Assembly: GCF_003173735.1 (NCBI RefSeq)
Contig: NZ_CP029551.1
Coordinates: forward strand, 5,161,001 to 5,225,000
Direction of reading: 5' to 3'
Source: Methylobacterium radiodurans
GTDB lineage: Bacteria > Pseudomonadota > Alphaproteobacteria > Rhizobiales > Beijerinckiaceae
Length of the DNA stretch: 64,000 nucleotides
Below, one piece after another: positions 1 through 12,685 of the stretch (within the stretch, counting starts at the first letter, position 1; each line of letters begins with the position of its first letter). The notes under the pieces were generated by a model, which searched no databases, had not been told where the DNA came from, and saw nothing but the letters and a program-made list of their open reading frames with translations. The position numbers and the translations under genes are program-made.

Positions 1-1656
<1,656 letters not shown>

Positions 1657-1670
1657 GCCGATCGGCGCGG

Positions 1671-1715
1671 GCGATACCGGAGCCGACCGCGGGAAGCGGC
1701 CGGCTCCGGTATCGC
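1671..1715. terminator. Inverted repeat between convergent kinase genes, probable bidirectional terminator
   Basis: Perfect 15-base arms at 1671-1685 and 1701-1715 are separated by a 15-base loop in the 83-base gap between two convergent genes. There is no T-run on either side, so intrinsic termination is inferred from position and stem strength only. Confidence 0.5.
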
Positions 1716-1739
1716 GGCAACCGCCCTCGAGCCGCGCGG

Positions 1740-5375
<3,636 letters not shown>

Positions 5376-5673
5376 GGCACGTGGCAGGGCAGGTCATAGG
5401 GAACCTGCACCGTAGCGCAGCAAGGATGTTGCAGGTCAATGACGCGCAACTAAATTGCTGCGTCTGTGGCATTTGGGGAAGCGTCGGCGAATACAAACTC
5501 AGGTTGTATCAACGTACAGAAACAGCCGAAAATTCTAGTCCTTTCCGCCTGTCTGGTCCTGCGAATGCCACTCGCGACACGCGCCGCCCTATCGAAGGGC
5601 GATCTCTTCGAACGACCGGCGCCGCGTCATCGGTTCGAGCCGCATCCTTCGCCCTGATCTCCGAGCCCAGTGC
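5376..5673. other. Intergenic region upstream of the GAF/PAS kinase
   Basis: About 300 bases without a convincing gene. It is clearly richer in A and T than its surroundings between 5440 and 5560, so it probably carries the promoter of the minus-strand kinase. I could not pick out a specific promoter or operator. Confidence 0.4.
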
Positions 5674-6030
5674 CTACAGGTACAGGAGGCCGAGACAGAT
5701 CGCGCCGCCGATGGCGGTCGTCACGGAGAGGAAAAGCGGTACGACGAACCATCGCTGGCCGTGCGGGTCGGCAGCGCTCCGCACCCGTGGCGGGGCCGCC
5801 GCGGTACGACGCGCGATGCGCAGATCGCGGACACTGGGCGCCGCGCCACCGGCCTCTTCGCATGTCCCGAGCGGCGCCGCGCCCACATCGCCGTGCGGAG
5901 CCTTGTCTCCGGTCAGGCCGCTGTCGATGTCGGCCTTGAGCTGGGCCGAGGTCGGCTCATCCGACGGTGGCGGTTGGCCGAAATCGAGGTTGGCCGGCGG
6001 CGGTGGGGTTTCGGAGCGAAAGAGGGGCAT
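5674..6030 (-). CDS. Hypothetical proline-rich protein with C-terminal membrane anchor
   Basis: This is a 118-aa protein read from the ATG at 6030 (MPLFRSETPPPPAN). The frame stays open upstream to 6216, but the extra residues look like non-coding translation, so the downstream ATG was chosen. The first 90 residues are hydrophilic and proline-rich. The last 20 or so (VPLFLSVTTAIGGAICLGLL) form one hydrophobic helix ending at the stop, which would make it a tail-anchored or single-pass membrane protein. No family was recognised and no neighbour suggests a function. The start choice is uncertain because no strong ribosome binding site is visible. Confidence 0.55.
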   Translation of the reverse strand: MPLFRSETPPPPANLDFGQPPPSDEPTSAQLKADIDSGLTGDKAPHGDVGAAPLGTCEEAGGAAPSVRDLRIARRTAAAPPRVRSAADPHGQRWFVVPLFLSVTTAIGGAICLGLLYL

Positions 6031-6367
6031 GCTCGGCTCGTCGTTTCCGTTCGCGTCGCGCTCTCGCTCGCGTATGGCTTCAATCACCCGCGATCGTGGC
6101 GACGCCAGATGGCCCGCGTAGAATCGGCGAACGACGCTCAACGCGGCTCGCACTTCGCGGTTCTCGCCTGCGACGATCCGGCGGGTCTTCAGCGTATCCC
6201 GGCGGCAAAACTGCACAGGGCACCTCGTCGCACGTGAGAAGATTACGCGACAGCTCTATATCCACGCGAACGTGATCGTGACTGTGCGGATCGTGCGCTT
6301 AACGACGCCGTTCCCGTGGCTTGCACCGGTTGCGAGGCTGGGGCGCTAGGAACAGGCACACGAACGG
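6031..6367. other. Intergenic region, divergent promoters likely
   Basis: About 340 bases between a minus-strand and a plus-strand gene. I see no conserved gene, repeat or recognisable regulatory site. By geometry it should contain promoters for both flanking genes. Confidence 0.3.
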
Positions 6368-6529
6368 ATGCGCGCGACCAACAAGCACTTCATGCTCTAC
6401 GTGGCCGGTGTGGCGGCGGTCGGCGTGGTCATCGTCGCGCTCTTCATGCGGACGGGCCCGACACGCGACCAAGCACGCGCCGACAGCAGAACGGTCCAGC
6501 CCACGAGCACCGTATCGGGCCGCCCGTGA
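6368..6529 (+). CDS. Small single-pass membrane protein (53 aa)
   Basis: A short ORF starts with ATG at 6368. After about eight polar residues comes a strongly hydrophobic stretch (FMLYVAGVAAVGVVIVALF), then a polar tail rich in Thr, Arg and Ser. It therefore looks like an inner-membrane miniprotein with its C-terminus on one side of the membrane. Its TGA stop overlaps the GTG start of the next gene as GTGA, so the two are probably translationally coupled. I do not recognise the family. The overlap and the clean helix are the reasons for calling it real. Confidence 0.6.
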   Translation: MRATNKHFMLYVAGVAAVGVVIVALFMRTGPTRDQARADSRTVQPTSTVSGRP

Positions 6530-6960
6530 GATCAGAACTGGACGGGCGCGGACCTGAGCACTCGGAGTGCGGAAACGAATCCACGGTCTACTTCGATGGT
6601 GCTTGCCCGCTATGTCGGGCCGAGATCGACCATTATCGCCGCAGCAGGGGCGCGGAACGGATCGCGTTCGTGGATGTCTCCCGATGCGATACCGTGGAGC
6701 AACTGGGCCCCGATCTCTCGCAGGAGGCTGCGCTTCGGCGTTTCCACCTGCGCGATCGCGATGGGCAACTCATCTCCGGTGCCGCGGCCTTCGCTCGGTT
6801 ATGGACGCTCCTGCCGGGCTGGCGCTGGCTCGGGCGCCTGATCACGTTTCGCTTCGCGAGCGGCCAACCCATGCTGCGGGTCGCCGAGTTCCTTTATCGT
6901 GCGTCGCTTCCCCTTAGGCCGCGTCTCGCACGGATCCTGCAGCGCCTGCGGCTCATCTGA
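6526..6960 (+). CDS. DCC family thiol-disulfide oxidoreductase-like protein (DUF393)
   Basis: This is a 144-aa protein starting at the GTG that overlaps the stop of the preceding miniprotein. The open frame extends further upstream, but that part reads as low-complexity shadow. The hallmark DxxCPxC motif is present (YFDGACPLC, Cys27 and Cys30), followed by the family's pattern of an aromatic/His residue, a conserved FVDVSRCD region and FARLWTLLPGWRWLG. DUF393/DCC proteins are predicted thioredoxin-like thiol-disulfide oxidoreductases. The substrate is unknown. Coupling to a membrane miniprotein suggests a membrane-proximal role, which is inference. Confidence 0.88.
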   Translation: MRSELDGRGPEHSECGNESTVYFDGACPLCRAEIDHYRRSRGAERIAFVDVSRCDTVEQLGPDLSQEAALRRFHLRDRDGQLISGAAAFARLWTLLPGWRWLGRLITFRFASGQPMLRVAEFLYRASLPLRPRLARILQRLRLI

Positions 6961-7040
6961 GAACGCGGCATGCGGAAGGCCCATCAGGATTCGGTCACCG
7001 AACCGGATGGGCCGGCGCTCGCGCGCCGACCCCTGAAACG

Positions 7041-7319
7041 TCACCAGCGGCGGTGCCAGCCGGCATGCCGCCAGCCCCAGTGGCGGTGATGCCAGCCCGC
7101 ATGTCGCCAGCCCCATGGACGGCGCCAGCCGTAGCCGTAGACGACCGGGCGCGCGTAGTAGGCCGGCCGATAGGCGTAGGGCCGCCAATGCGGGCGGCAC
7201 CAGCCATAATAGCCGCGATGGAAGCCGGGTCCGCATCCCTGTGCGGCCTCCGCGACATTCGCCGTGCCCGCCAGGGTACCGAGCGCGAGAAGGGCCGCGC
7301 CTGCGAGTTTCATTCGCAT
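7041..7319 (-). CDS. Secreted GCG-type His/Trp/Arg-rich small protein
   Basis: This is a 92-aa protein starting at ATG 7319, with a GGAGGA ribosome binding site five bases upstream; the longer frame to 7346 lacks one. A signal peptide (MRMKLAGAALLALG...AEA) is followed by a GCG...C motif (GCGPGFHRGYYGWCRP) and a tail of repeated WRHAGWH-type units, extremely rich in Trp, His, Arg and Tyr. The GCG...CRP head is typical of a family of small exported proteins in Methylobacterium and relatives whose function is unknown. The His/aromatic repeats could bind metal or surfaces; that is inference. Confidence 0.75.
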   Translation of the reverse strand: MRMKLAGAALLALGTLAGTANVAEAAQGCGPGFHRGYYGWCRPHWRPYAYRPAYYARPVVYGYGWRRPWGWRHAGWHHRHWGWRHAGWHRRW

Positions 7320-7567
7320 CCTCTTCCTCCATGTGGATGAGGTCATGAAACGCCAGCGGTCCGATACCGTTTCAGGATGACGAAATTTTAATGTTTTCTG
7401 TACTGTAAAGATACTGATTTTCCCGACCGTCTTGGCGCATCTTTAATAGTAAAATTCCACGAGACGCGCGCGTGCGGTTTACGTCGTCGCGATATAAGGG
7501 CACCATACGGGTTCCCGAACGCCCGGCGGCACGGGATCTGTTGGCCAATTCGGGCCGGTCCAGCCGC
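7320..7567. other. A/T-rich intergenic region
   Basis: A stretch around 7360-7470 is unusually rich in A and T for this replicon and probably carries the promoter of the minus-strand secreted protein gene. No gene is evident and no specific site was identified. Confidence 0.35.
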
Positions 7568-7945
7568 TCAGCCGGTTCTCCGGGCGGTCCAGCGACCCGC
7601 GCAGGAGGCGAGGCCGTCGAGGATCCACCGTCCCTTGCCGGCAGAGCCGCGGAGGCGTCCACTGACGGCGATCGTGGCGGGTCCCTGCCGGATGGTGCCG
7701 GCGATGCGGCCGTCGGAACCGGCCCGGCCCGACGCGTCGGCAGCGTTGCCGCTTGCCTCGTCCACGGTCCCGCCACGGATGACGATGGGGTAGTGGTAGG
7801 GGCCGCGGCAGCTCCCGGTCTCCGTCATCGCCACAACGGACCATGTCCCGTCGAACCGGTTCTCGAGCGGCGCGGCGATCGCCTGCGCCGGGACGGCAAC
7901 GAGCAAGAGGGCCGGCGCAAGCGCCAGTTCGGGAAGGCGGATCAT
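7568..7945 (-). CDS. Secreted hypothetical protein
   Basis: This is a 125-aa protein with a clear signal peptide (MIRLPELALAPALLLVAVPAQAIAA) and a mature region starting with FDGTWSVVAMTETGSC. It then reads like a small beta-rich domain with Gly-rich turns and two further features: GRLRGSAGKGRW and a Cys near the end (LASCAGRW), so one disulfide with the earlier Cys is plausible. Proteins with this FDGTW...G.C layout are common as uncharacterised periplasmic proteins in Rhizobiales. The function is unknown. It stands alone on the minus strand. Confidence 0.75.
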   Translation of the reverse strand: MIRLPELALAPALLLVAVPAQAIAAPLENRFDGTWSVVAMTETGSCRGPYHYPIVIRGGTVDEASGNAADASGRAGSDGRIAGTIRQGPATIAVSGRLRGSAGKGRWILDGLASCAGRWTARRTG

Positions 7946-7970
7946 AGTCTCCTCAAGTTTGCGTCGTCAG

Positions 7971-8201
7971 TCAGTCCGAAGGCGGGACTTCGCCCGCGTC
8001 TCCGGCGAGGTAGCGGACCAGAAGCTCGCTCGTGGCCCGGTCCGCGTAGGCCGCAGGGCTCTCGCCCGGCAGCGGCGGGATGAGGTCGACGACCGTGCGG
8101 CCGCGCAGCAGTGCACGCAGCTCGGCGGGGGTGAGGCCGGCCTCGATTGCCTCATCAAGCGCTCGCTCGGCGAGAGAGACCGTCCCGTCGTGCGGCCTCA
8201 T
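7971..8201 (-). CDS. Small hypothetical protein (76 aa)
   Basis: This is read from ATG 8201 (MRPHDGTVSLAERALDEAIE); the longer frame to 8540 contains Arg/Pro-rich shadow sequence. The protein is a hydrophilic, mostly helical polypeptide with an acidic Asp/Pro-rich end. No family was recognised. It lies 16 bases downstream of another small ORF on the same strand, so the two may be cotranscribed. Coding bias and the absence of a competing ORF support it. Confidence 0.5.
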   Translation of the reverse strand: MRPHDGTVSLAERALDEAIEAGLTPAELRALLRGRTVVDLIPPLPGESPAAYADRATSELLVRYLAGDAGEVPPSD

Positions 8202-8217
8202 TCGGACGTGGCCCGGA

Positions 8218-8424
8218 TCAGTCACGGAGGTCGGAGCCCGCGGGGTCGCCCGGCGGCGCGTCCGGACCGATGCCCGGCACCGGCTGCTCGGCCGGGATGT
8301 CGACAGGTGCCGAAGGCTCGTCCGGGCCGAGCGGCCGTTCGGCGGGACGGGGCTGCGGGTCGGGCGGCGCATCCGCGGGGTCGGGCAGGTTCGCCGGAGC
8401 ATCCGGCAGATGTGCGCCGGCCAT
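8218..8424 (-). CDS. Proline/aspartate-rich small protein (68 aa)
   Basis: It starts at ATG 8424 with a GAGGAAAG ribosome binding site a few bases upstream. The whole protein is low-complexity, dominated by Pro, Asp, Ala and Glu (for example PDAPANLPDPADAPPDPQ), without cysteines or hydrophobic segments, so it is probably disordered. Similar Pro/Asp-rich short proteins occur in Methylobacterium, but I know of no function. It precedes the 76-aa ORF on the same strand. Confidence 0.5.
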   Translation of the reverse strand: MAGAHLPDAPANLPDPADAPPDPQPRPAERPLGPDEPSAPVDIPAEQPVPGIGPDAPPGDPAGSDLRD

Positions 8425-8726
8425 GGGCTTTCCTCTGTGTCGCGACGGAAAAGGGCAACGGGCCGGACGCGTGCCCGGAGTGACACATGCGCCCGGCCTC
8501 GCGGCCGTGCCGGGCCCTGATTGGGCGAAGAACCCGGCACAACCTCGGAACGGTGGCGGGCCGCGCAAATTCATGCCGGCCCGCGTTTCCCTGATGTGGG
8601 TTGAGGTCGGTCCGGCGTTATGAGACGGACGTACCAGTATCGGCGTTTTTTCCATCTCAGGGCCGCGCAGATCCCCGGCGCCCGTCCGACCACGGGTGCG
8701 CGCGGCCGCCCGCGGAACCGACCGCG
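8425..8726. other. Intergenic region without recognised features
   Basis: About 300 bases between the small proline-rich ORF and the PRC-barrel gene. I see no supported gene or repeat here. Confidence 0.3.
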
Positions 8727-9152
8727 TTACTTCTTCGGCTCCGATCCGAGATAGACGTATTCCGGCGCGGCGCGCAGCTGGTCCTTGTCGGTCTCGATGA
8801 CGGCGTCGAGCGCGCCGCCCTCCTTGCGGGTCAGCCGCAGGGTCTCGGGGGCCACTGCCACGTACTTCGCATTGAGCCCGAGGAAGCCGCCGACGCTGAC
8901 CACGTAGGACTTGATCGCGCGCTTCTCGTCGAACACCACGTCGGCGACCGAGCCGATCGTATCGTTCGCGCCGTTGCGGATGCTGGTGCCGATGAGCTTC
9001 GAGGCGACGACATCCTCGGGCGCCTGCGCCACGAACTTCGCCTTGAGATCGTCGTTCAGGGTCGCCGGTGCCGCCGGCACGGCGTTGGGGGCCTGGGCCA
9101 GGGCGGGCGAACCGGCGAGCAGCAGCGCCGTGAGCAGGACGTGGCGGTTCAT
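8727..9152 (-). CDS. Periplasmic PRC-barrel domain protein
   Basis: This is a 141-aa protein from ATG 9152. A signal peptide (MNRHVLLTALLLAGSPALA) precedes a PRC-barrel domain over about residues 50-135 (SKLIGTSIRN...IGSVADVVFDE...SYVVSVGGFLGL...YVAVAPETL). PRC-barrels are small beta domains found in photosynthetic reaction centre H subunits, RimM and many stress-associated proteins. In exported form they are common and uncharacterised in Methylobacterium. A second exported PRC-barrel protein at 51580-52221 shares the VGGFLGL core, so the two are paralogues. Envelope-stress adaptation is a guess. Confidence 0.85.
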   Translation of the reverse strand: MNRHVLLTALLLAGSPALAQAPNAVPAAPATLNDDLKAKFVAQAPEDVVASKLIGTSIRNGANDTIGSVADVVFDEKRAIKSYVVSVGGFLGLNAKYVAVAPETLRLTRKEGGALDAVIETDKDQLRAAPEYVYLGSEPKK

Positions 9153-9757
9153 CGAGAGAGTTCCGTCTGGTGAGAGGATGTGGGTGTGGCGAGCGGCAAC
9201 GCTCCTGCGCCGTGCCGGATGCATGCAGCCCGCAGCTTCGCGGGAACTATCCACATCCGGTGCGGGGACGGCGCGTCGGTCTACGCCGCAATGCACGCAG
9301 AAGGGGAAAAGCCGTCGCGCATGCAACTATTAAGTACTCTCGGCTTGGCGAAGTCCGGTCGGGAGGTCGGAGGCTAATCGTTCCGCTTCCAATTGGGTGA
9401 CGTAGCGAGGGCAGCGCGGCCATCTTCGACTTTTGTCCAAGGCGCGGCAGGGCGGAGCTTGCGCGAGACGGCCGGAACGACGTTCCGCGAGCTGGCGGAC
9501 ACGATGCTGGTCGATAACGTTCGCGTCGGTGATCGAGATATACCAAGAAAAATCATCGGCCCCCGGAACCCGTTTGTGCGCAACCCGTTTGTGCACCGCG
9601 ACTGAGGGCGATGGCGCCGGCTGCCGCAGACAAGGCCAGACCAGTCATCGCCGTCTAAAGATCCACCGGCCTACCAGTACAGTTAGATCATTGAATGGGC
9701 GCCGGGCGGGCACATCTGCCGCCCGACCTGAATCTTCTCACGAAGAATGAGGCACCC
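9153..9757. other. Long intergenic region before the CsbD island
   Basis: About 600 bases with no gene I can support; several frames are open, but none has a recognisable product or consistent coding character. A short near-perfect tandem (CCCGTTTGTGC) occurs around 9570-9595. Base composition is more even than in flanking genes. It may hold a promoter for the downstream stress genes and an unrecognised small RNA; nothing specific was seen. Confidence 0.35.
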
Positions 9758-9919
9758 ATGACGAAACAAAGGACGCCACCGTCCGCCGAGGAACGCAAGG
9801 GCTCGGTGAAGGAGGCCATCGGCAAGCTCACGGGCGATGCCCGGACCGAGACCGAGGGCCGCCGCCAGAAGCACGAAGCCCGGTCGCCAAAGGCGAGCGA
9901 ACCGCGCGGCGGTGACTGA
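9758..9919 (+). CDS. CsbD-like small stress protein (53 aa)
   Basis: It starts at ATG 9758 and encodes a 53-aa hydrophilic protein with the CsbD core KGSVKEAIGKLTGDARTETEG. CsbD proteins are small, abundant general-stress proteins of unknown mechanism (the founder is a SigB-dependent gene of Bacillus). Here the domain is followed by a short basic tail. It is the first of at least four CsbD-like genes within 2.4 kb, all on the same strand. Confidence 0.75.
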   Translation: MTKQRTPPSAEERKGSVKEAIGKLTGDARTETEGRRQKHEARSPKASEPRGGD

Positions 9920-9988
9920 CGAACACCATCCGGCGCGCCGGGAAGCGGCCGCCGGTTCCGAGACCACCCGAACAACCAGGAGAACGAC

Positions 9989-10336
9989 ATGGTCGATACC
10001 GACAGGATCACGGGCGCCGCGAAGGAACTGGGCGGCAAGGTTCAGGGCGCGGTCGGCGACCTCACCGGCTCGCGGCGCGACTCGGCGGAAGGCCGCCTGC
10101 GCGAGGCGACCGGGCAGGCCGAGAACTTCTACGGCCAAGCCAAGGACACGGTCCGGAACGTTGCTGACGAGGCCTACGACTACGCCGAGGACGCCTACGA
10201 GCGCGGCGGCCACTACCTCCGCCGGGGCACGCGCGAGGTGAGCCATCAGGTCGCCGAGTACCCCCTGGCCTCCCTGCTGATCGCGGGCGCCGTCGGCTTC
10301 GGCCTCGGCCTGCTGGTCAACGCCAGCCGCGACTGA
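9989..10336 (+). CDS. CsbD-like protein with C-terminal glycine-zipper membrane helix
   Basis: This is a 115-aa protein. Residues 1-45 form a CsbD-like domain (DRITGAAKELGGKVQGAVGDLTG). A helical Tyr-rich linker follows (QAENFYGQAKDTVRN...AYDYAEDAYERGG). It ends with an ElaB/YqjD/DUF883-type segment (ASLLIAGAVGFGLGLLVN) with glycine-zipper spacing, finishing in a basic residue. Such proteins are inner-membrane anchored and stress-inducible in enterobacteria, where YqjD and ElaB bind ribosomes. A similar role here is possible but unproven. It has a good AGGAG-type ribosome binding site and lies in the stress island. Confidence 0.8.
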   Translation: MVDTDRITGAAKELGGKVQGAVGDLTGSRRDSAEGRLREATGQAENFYGQAKDTVRNVADEAYDYAEDAYERGGHYLRRGTREVSHQVAEYPLASLLIAGAVGFGLGLLVNASRD

Positions 10337-10387
10337 GCCGCCGCCTCGACGGCTCTTCCGACGAAACCTTCAAACCGGAGTGACAGC

Positions 10388-11311
10388 GTGACCATCAACC
10401 AGACCCTCGTTCCATCCGTCGCAGCCGAGACGCACGCCGACACGCGCGCGGTCCTTCTCAACCAGGTCTCGTGGGGCGCCATCTTCGCGGGCGCCGTCAC
10501 CGCCCTGGTGACGCAGGTCGTCGTGAACCTCGTGGGCGTGGGCGTTGGCTTGGCCGCGGTGGGCGGCGACGCCGCCGACAACCCGGCCGCCTCGACCGTC
10601 TCGCTCGGCGCCGGGCTCTGGTTCGTCGCCTCGGGCATCGTGGCCTCGCTCGCCGGCGGCCTCATCGCCGGCCGGCTCTCGGGCAAGCCCCTGCCGGGCG
10701 CGGCCGCGCTGCACGGTCTGGTCTCCTGGGCGGTGACCACGCTCGTCGTGCTCTACCTGCTCACCTCGGCAGCCACCGGCCTCGTCGGCGGCACGCTGAG
10801 CACCGTCTCGGGCGCGCTGGGCGGGGCCGGCAACCTCGTGGGCGGCACGATCCAGACCGCGGCCCAGGCTGCCGCACCCTCGCTCTCGAAGATCCAGAAC
10901 CCGCTCGACGGCATCGAGCAGAAGGTGCGCGAGCAGGCCGCCGGCCAGGACCCGCAGGCGGCGCGCGACGCGGCGGTCGCGGCGGTGCGCGCGGTGCTGA
11001 CCGGTGACGCGGCCCAGAAGGAGCAGGCCAAGGCCCGGGCGGCCGACGCGCTCGCCAAGGCGCAGGGCACCACGCCCGACCAGGCCAAGGCCCAGATCGA
11101 GGACTACCAGCGCCAGTACGAGCAGGCGGTGGCCACCGCCAAGCAGAAGGCCGAGGCTGCGGCCGTGACCGCCAAGTCGGCGGCCACGCAGGGCGCCTTC
11201 TACGCGGCGCTGGCGCTGATCCTGGGCGCGCTCGCCGCCTTCTTCGGCGGCCGCCTCGGCGCCCCGAAGCCCGCCACCCTGCTCGGCGCCTACGACGCGC
11301 GCCGCGCCTGA
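10388..11311 (+). CDS. Multi-pass membrane protein (PhnA-like) with central coiled region
   Basis: This is a 307-aa protein. Three hydrophobic segments lie in the first half (about residues 26-60, 70-100 and 105-140) and one near the C-terminus (FYAALALILGALAAFFGG, about 272-292). Between them is a soluble Ala/Gln/Lys-rich helical stretch of about 110 residues. It resembles proteins that genome annotation calls PhnA-like in Methylobacterium and rhizobia; no enzymatic motif is visible and I would not infer phosphonate metabolism. Its position between CsbD-like genes suggests an envelope-stress role. Confidence 0.7.
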   Translation: MTINQTLVPSVAAETHADTRAVLLNQVSWGAIFAGAVTALVTQVVVNLVGVGVGLAAVGGDAADNPAASTVSLGAGLWFVASGIVASLAGGLIAGRLSGKPLPGAAALHGLVSWAVTTLVVLYLLTSAATGLVGGTLSTVSGALGGAGNLVGGTIQTAAQAAAPSLSKIQNPLDGIEQKVREQAAGQDPQAARDAAVAAVRAVLTGDAAQKEQAKARAADALAKAQGTTPDQAKAQIEDYQRQYEQAVATAKQKAEAAAVTAKSAATQGAFYAALALILGALAAFFGGRLGAPKPATLLGAYDARRA

Positions 11312-11324
11312 CCGAAATCCCCAT

Positions 11325-11351
11325 CGGCTCCCGCCCCGCGGGCGGGAGCCG
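11325..11351 (+). terminator. Strong hairpin after the multi-pass membrane protein gene
   Basis: Perfect 11-base arms at 11325-11335 and 11341-11351 flank a 5-base loop just after the stop codon. There is no T-run, so it could be a terminator or an mRNA-stabilising stem. Confidence 0.5.
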
Positions 11352-11401
11352 TCCCCACCGGCGTGGCCGGTGATCGTCAACCAGCGACAGGAGAGCATGC
11401 G

Positions 11402-11605
11402 ATGAGCAGCACGACCGACAAGCTGAAGGGCCTGGCCAACGAGGCCGTGGGCAACGTGAAGCAGGCCGTGGGCAACGCCACCGGCAACGACCGGCTCGTG
11501 GCCGAGGGCAAGGCCCAGGAACTGAAGGGCGAGGCCCAGAAGACGGTCGGCGACGTGAAGGACGGCGCCAAGAACATCGCCGACAAGATCACCGGCAATC
11601 ACTGA
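11402..11605 (+). CDS. CsbD family protein (67 aa)
   Basis: This is a canonical CsbD protein read from ATG 11402 with an AGGAG ribosome binding site. It consists almost entirely of the CsbD repeat pattern ([19 protein letters not shown], then [20 protein letters not shown]). It is highly charged, has no cysteine and is predicted helical or disordered. CsbD proteins accumulate under osmotic, heat or stationary-phase stress in several bacteria. It lies between two hairpins and is therefore likely to have a short transcript. Confidence 0.9.
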   Translation: MSSTTDKLKGLANEAVGNVKQAVGNATGNDRLVAEGKAQELKGEAQKTVGDVKDGAKNIADKITGNH

Positions 11606-11616
11606 CGCCGCCTCGG

Positions 11617-11639
11617 CGGGACCGGCAGAGCCGGTCCCG
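11617..11639 (+). terminator. Hairpin downstream of csbD-like gene
   Basis: Perfect 10-base arms at 11617-11626 and 11630-11639 with a 3-base loop start 12 bases after the CsbD stop codon. No T-run follows, so it is a terminator or RNA-processing candidate. Confidence 0.5.
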
Positions 11640-11672
11640 TCAGGGCTTCATTCCACAATCCAGGAGGCAAGC

Positions 11673-12056
11673 ATGAACCGCGACCAGATTCGTGGCGCGT
11701 CCCGTCACCTCAAGGGTCGCGCGCAGACCGCCCTCGGCGGCCTCGCCGGCGACCCGGCCCGGCAGGTGCGGGGTGCCGTGAATCAGGTGGCCGGCGGGGC
11801 GCAGTACGCCTACGGCCGGGCCCGCGACCGGGCCGAGGATCTCTACGAGGACGGCCGGGACCTCGCCGACACGGCCCGCGGCCGGGCCGACGACCTGATC
11901 CCGGAGGGCCGCCATCTGGCGCACGAGGCGCGTCGCCGCGGCAAGGCCTACGGGCGTCGCGCCGTCCGCTACGCCGACGGCCACCGCACCCACACCGTTC
12001 TGGGCCTGGCCGTGCTCGCCTTCGCGGCCGGCTGGCTCACGCGCCGCGGGCGCTGA
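11673..12056 (+). CDS. CsbD/DUF883-like protein with C-terminal membrane helix
   Basis: This is a 127-aa protein with a CsbD-like start (MNRDQIRGASRHLKGRAQTALG) and a long charged region of Arg/Asp-rich helices with YGRARDRAEDLYEDGRDLAD-type heptads. A single C-terminal hydrophobic helix (TVLGLAVLAFAAGWLTRRGR) ends in Arg residues. Overall it parallels the 115-aa protein at 9989-10336, so the two are probably divergent duplicates. It has a clear AGGAGG ribosome binding site before ATG 11673. Its last codons overlap the ribosome binding site of a 29-aa ORF. Confidence 0.75.
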   Translation: MNRDQIRGASRHLKGRAQTALGGLAGDPARQVRGAVNQVAGGAQYAYGRARDRAEDLYEDGRDLADTARGRADDLIPEGRHLAHEARRRGKAYGRRAVRYADGHRTHTVLGLAVLAFAAGWLTRRGR

Positions 12057-12068
12057 GGAGGGCGCGTC

Positions 12069-12158
12069 ATGCTGCGAAAGATCCTGACGGCGTTCATCCT
12101 GCCGAAGGTCATCGCCTTCATCGGCCGCCGCTACGGGCGTCACGGCCGGACCCACTGA
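12069..12158 (+). CDS. 29-aa basic membrane-active microprotein (candidate)
   Basis: A 30-codon ORF opens at ATG 12069. It is preceded by a strong GAGGAGG ribosome binding site that overlaps the stop of the upstream CsbD-like gene. The peptide has a short hydrophobic stretch (ILTAFILPKVIAFIG) followed by a basic His/Arg tail. It could be an amphipathic membrane-associated peptide or a short leader. Support comes from the ribosome binding site, tight spacing and amphipathic composition only; no family is known to me. Confidence 0.45.
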   Translation: MLRKILTAFILPKVIAFIGRRYGRHGRTH

Positions 12159-12196
12159 GGTCTGGCCTCAGAGCGATAGCGCAGAGGATTGCATTG

Positions 12197-12643
12197 ATGA
12201 CCACGAAGCTCAGCCTCGCACTGGCCGCCACGGTCATGGCCGCCCTTGCGGGCTCGCCGGCATCGGCAGCGCCGGCCAATCCCAGCCCCGCCGAGGCGCT
12301 CGCGCGCGGCGATCTGTCGATCGAGTACGTCCAGTTCCGCCGCTTCGGCCCCCGTCGCTACGGCCCGCGGGGCTACGGCTACCGCCGCGGCTGGCGCGGC
12401 GGCTACGGCTACCGCCGGGGTCCCGGCGTCGGCGCCGCGGTCGGTGCGGGTGTGGCCGGGCTGGCGGCCGGCGCCATCATCGGTGGCGCCATCGCCAACG
12501 CGCAGGCGCAGCCCGCGCCTGTCGTGGTGCAGGGCGGACCCGCCCCCGAGGCAGTCGCCGCCTGCGCCCGTCGCTTCCGCTCCTACGATCCGGCCAGCGG
12601 CACATATCTGGGCAACGACGGCGCCCGCCATCCCTGTCCCTGA
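12197..12643 (+). CDS. BA14K family secreted protein
   Basis: This is a 148-aa protein from ATG 12197 (a TTG just before it is also in frame). A signal peptide (about residues 1-25) is followed by an Arg/Gly/Tyr-rich segment, one hydrophobic Gly/Ala helix (about 75-100, AGVAGLAAGAIIGGAIA), and a C-terminal BA14K signature of CARRFRSYDPASGTYLG followed by DGARHPCP. BA14K was described as an immunoreactive Brucella antigen with lectin-like activity and is widespread in Rhizobiales. Here it would be an envelope or secreted protein. It has no operon partner beyond the upstream stress island. Confidence 0.88.
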   Translation: MTTKLSLALAATVMAALAGSPASAAPANPSPAEALARGDLSIEYVQFRRFGPRRYGPRGYGYRRGWRGGYGYRRGPGVGAAVGAGVAGLAAGAIIGGAIANAQAQPAPVVVQGGPAPEAVAACARRFRSYDPASGTYLGNDGARHPCP

Positions 12644-12653
12644 CGCTCCGGTC

Positions 12654-12685
12654 GCTCGGCCGTCGGCATCGCCGGACGGCCGAGC
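12654..12685 (+). terminator. Hairpin downstream of the BA14K gene
   Basis: Perfect 11-base arms at 12654-12664 and 12675-12685, with further internal pairing, start 11 bases after the stop. This marks the end of the stress/envelope block before the Mo-hydroxylase operon. Confidence 0.55.

Noticed and set aside
9330..9750. Short overlapping frames in the gap before the CsbD island
   Set aside because: No ribosome binding site, family or coding character; treated as intergenic.
12395..12425. Gly/Tyr/Arg codon repeat as a possible CRISPR or tandem DNA element
   Set aside because: It is the coding repeat of the BA14K protein; units are imperfect and there are no spacers.
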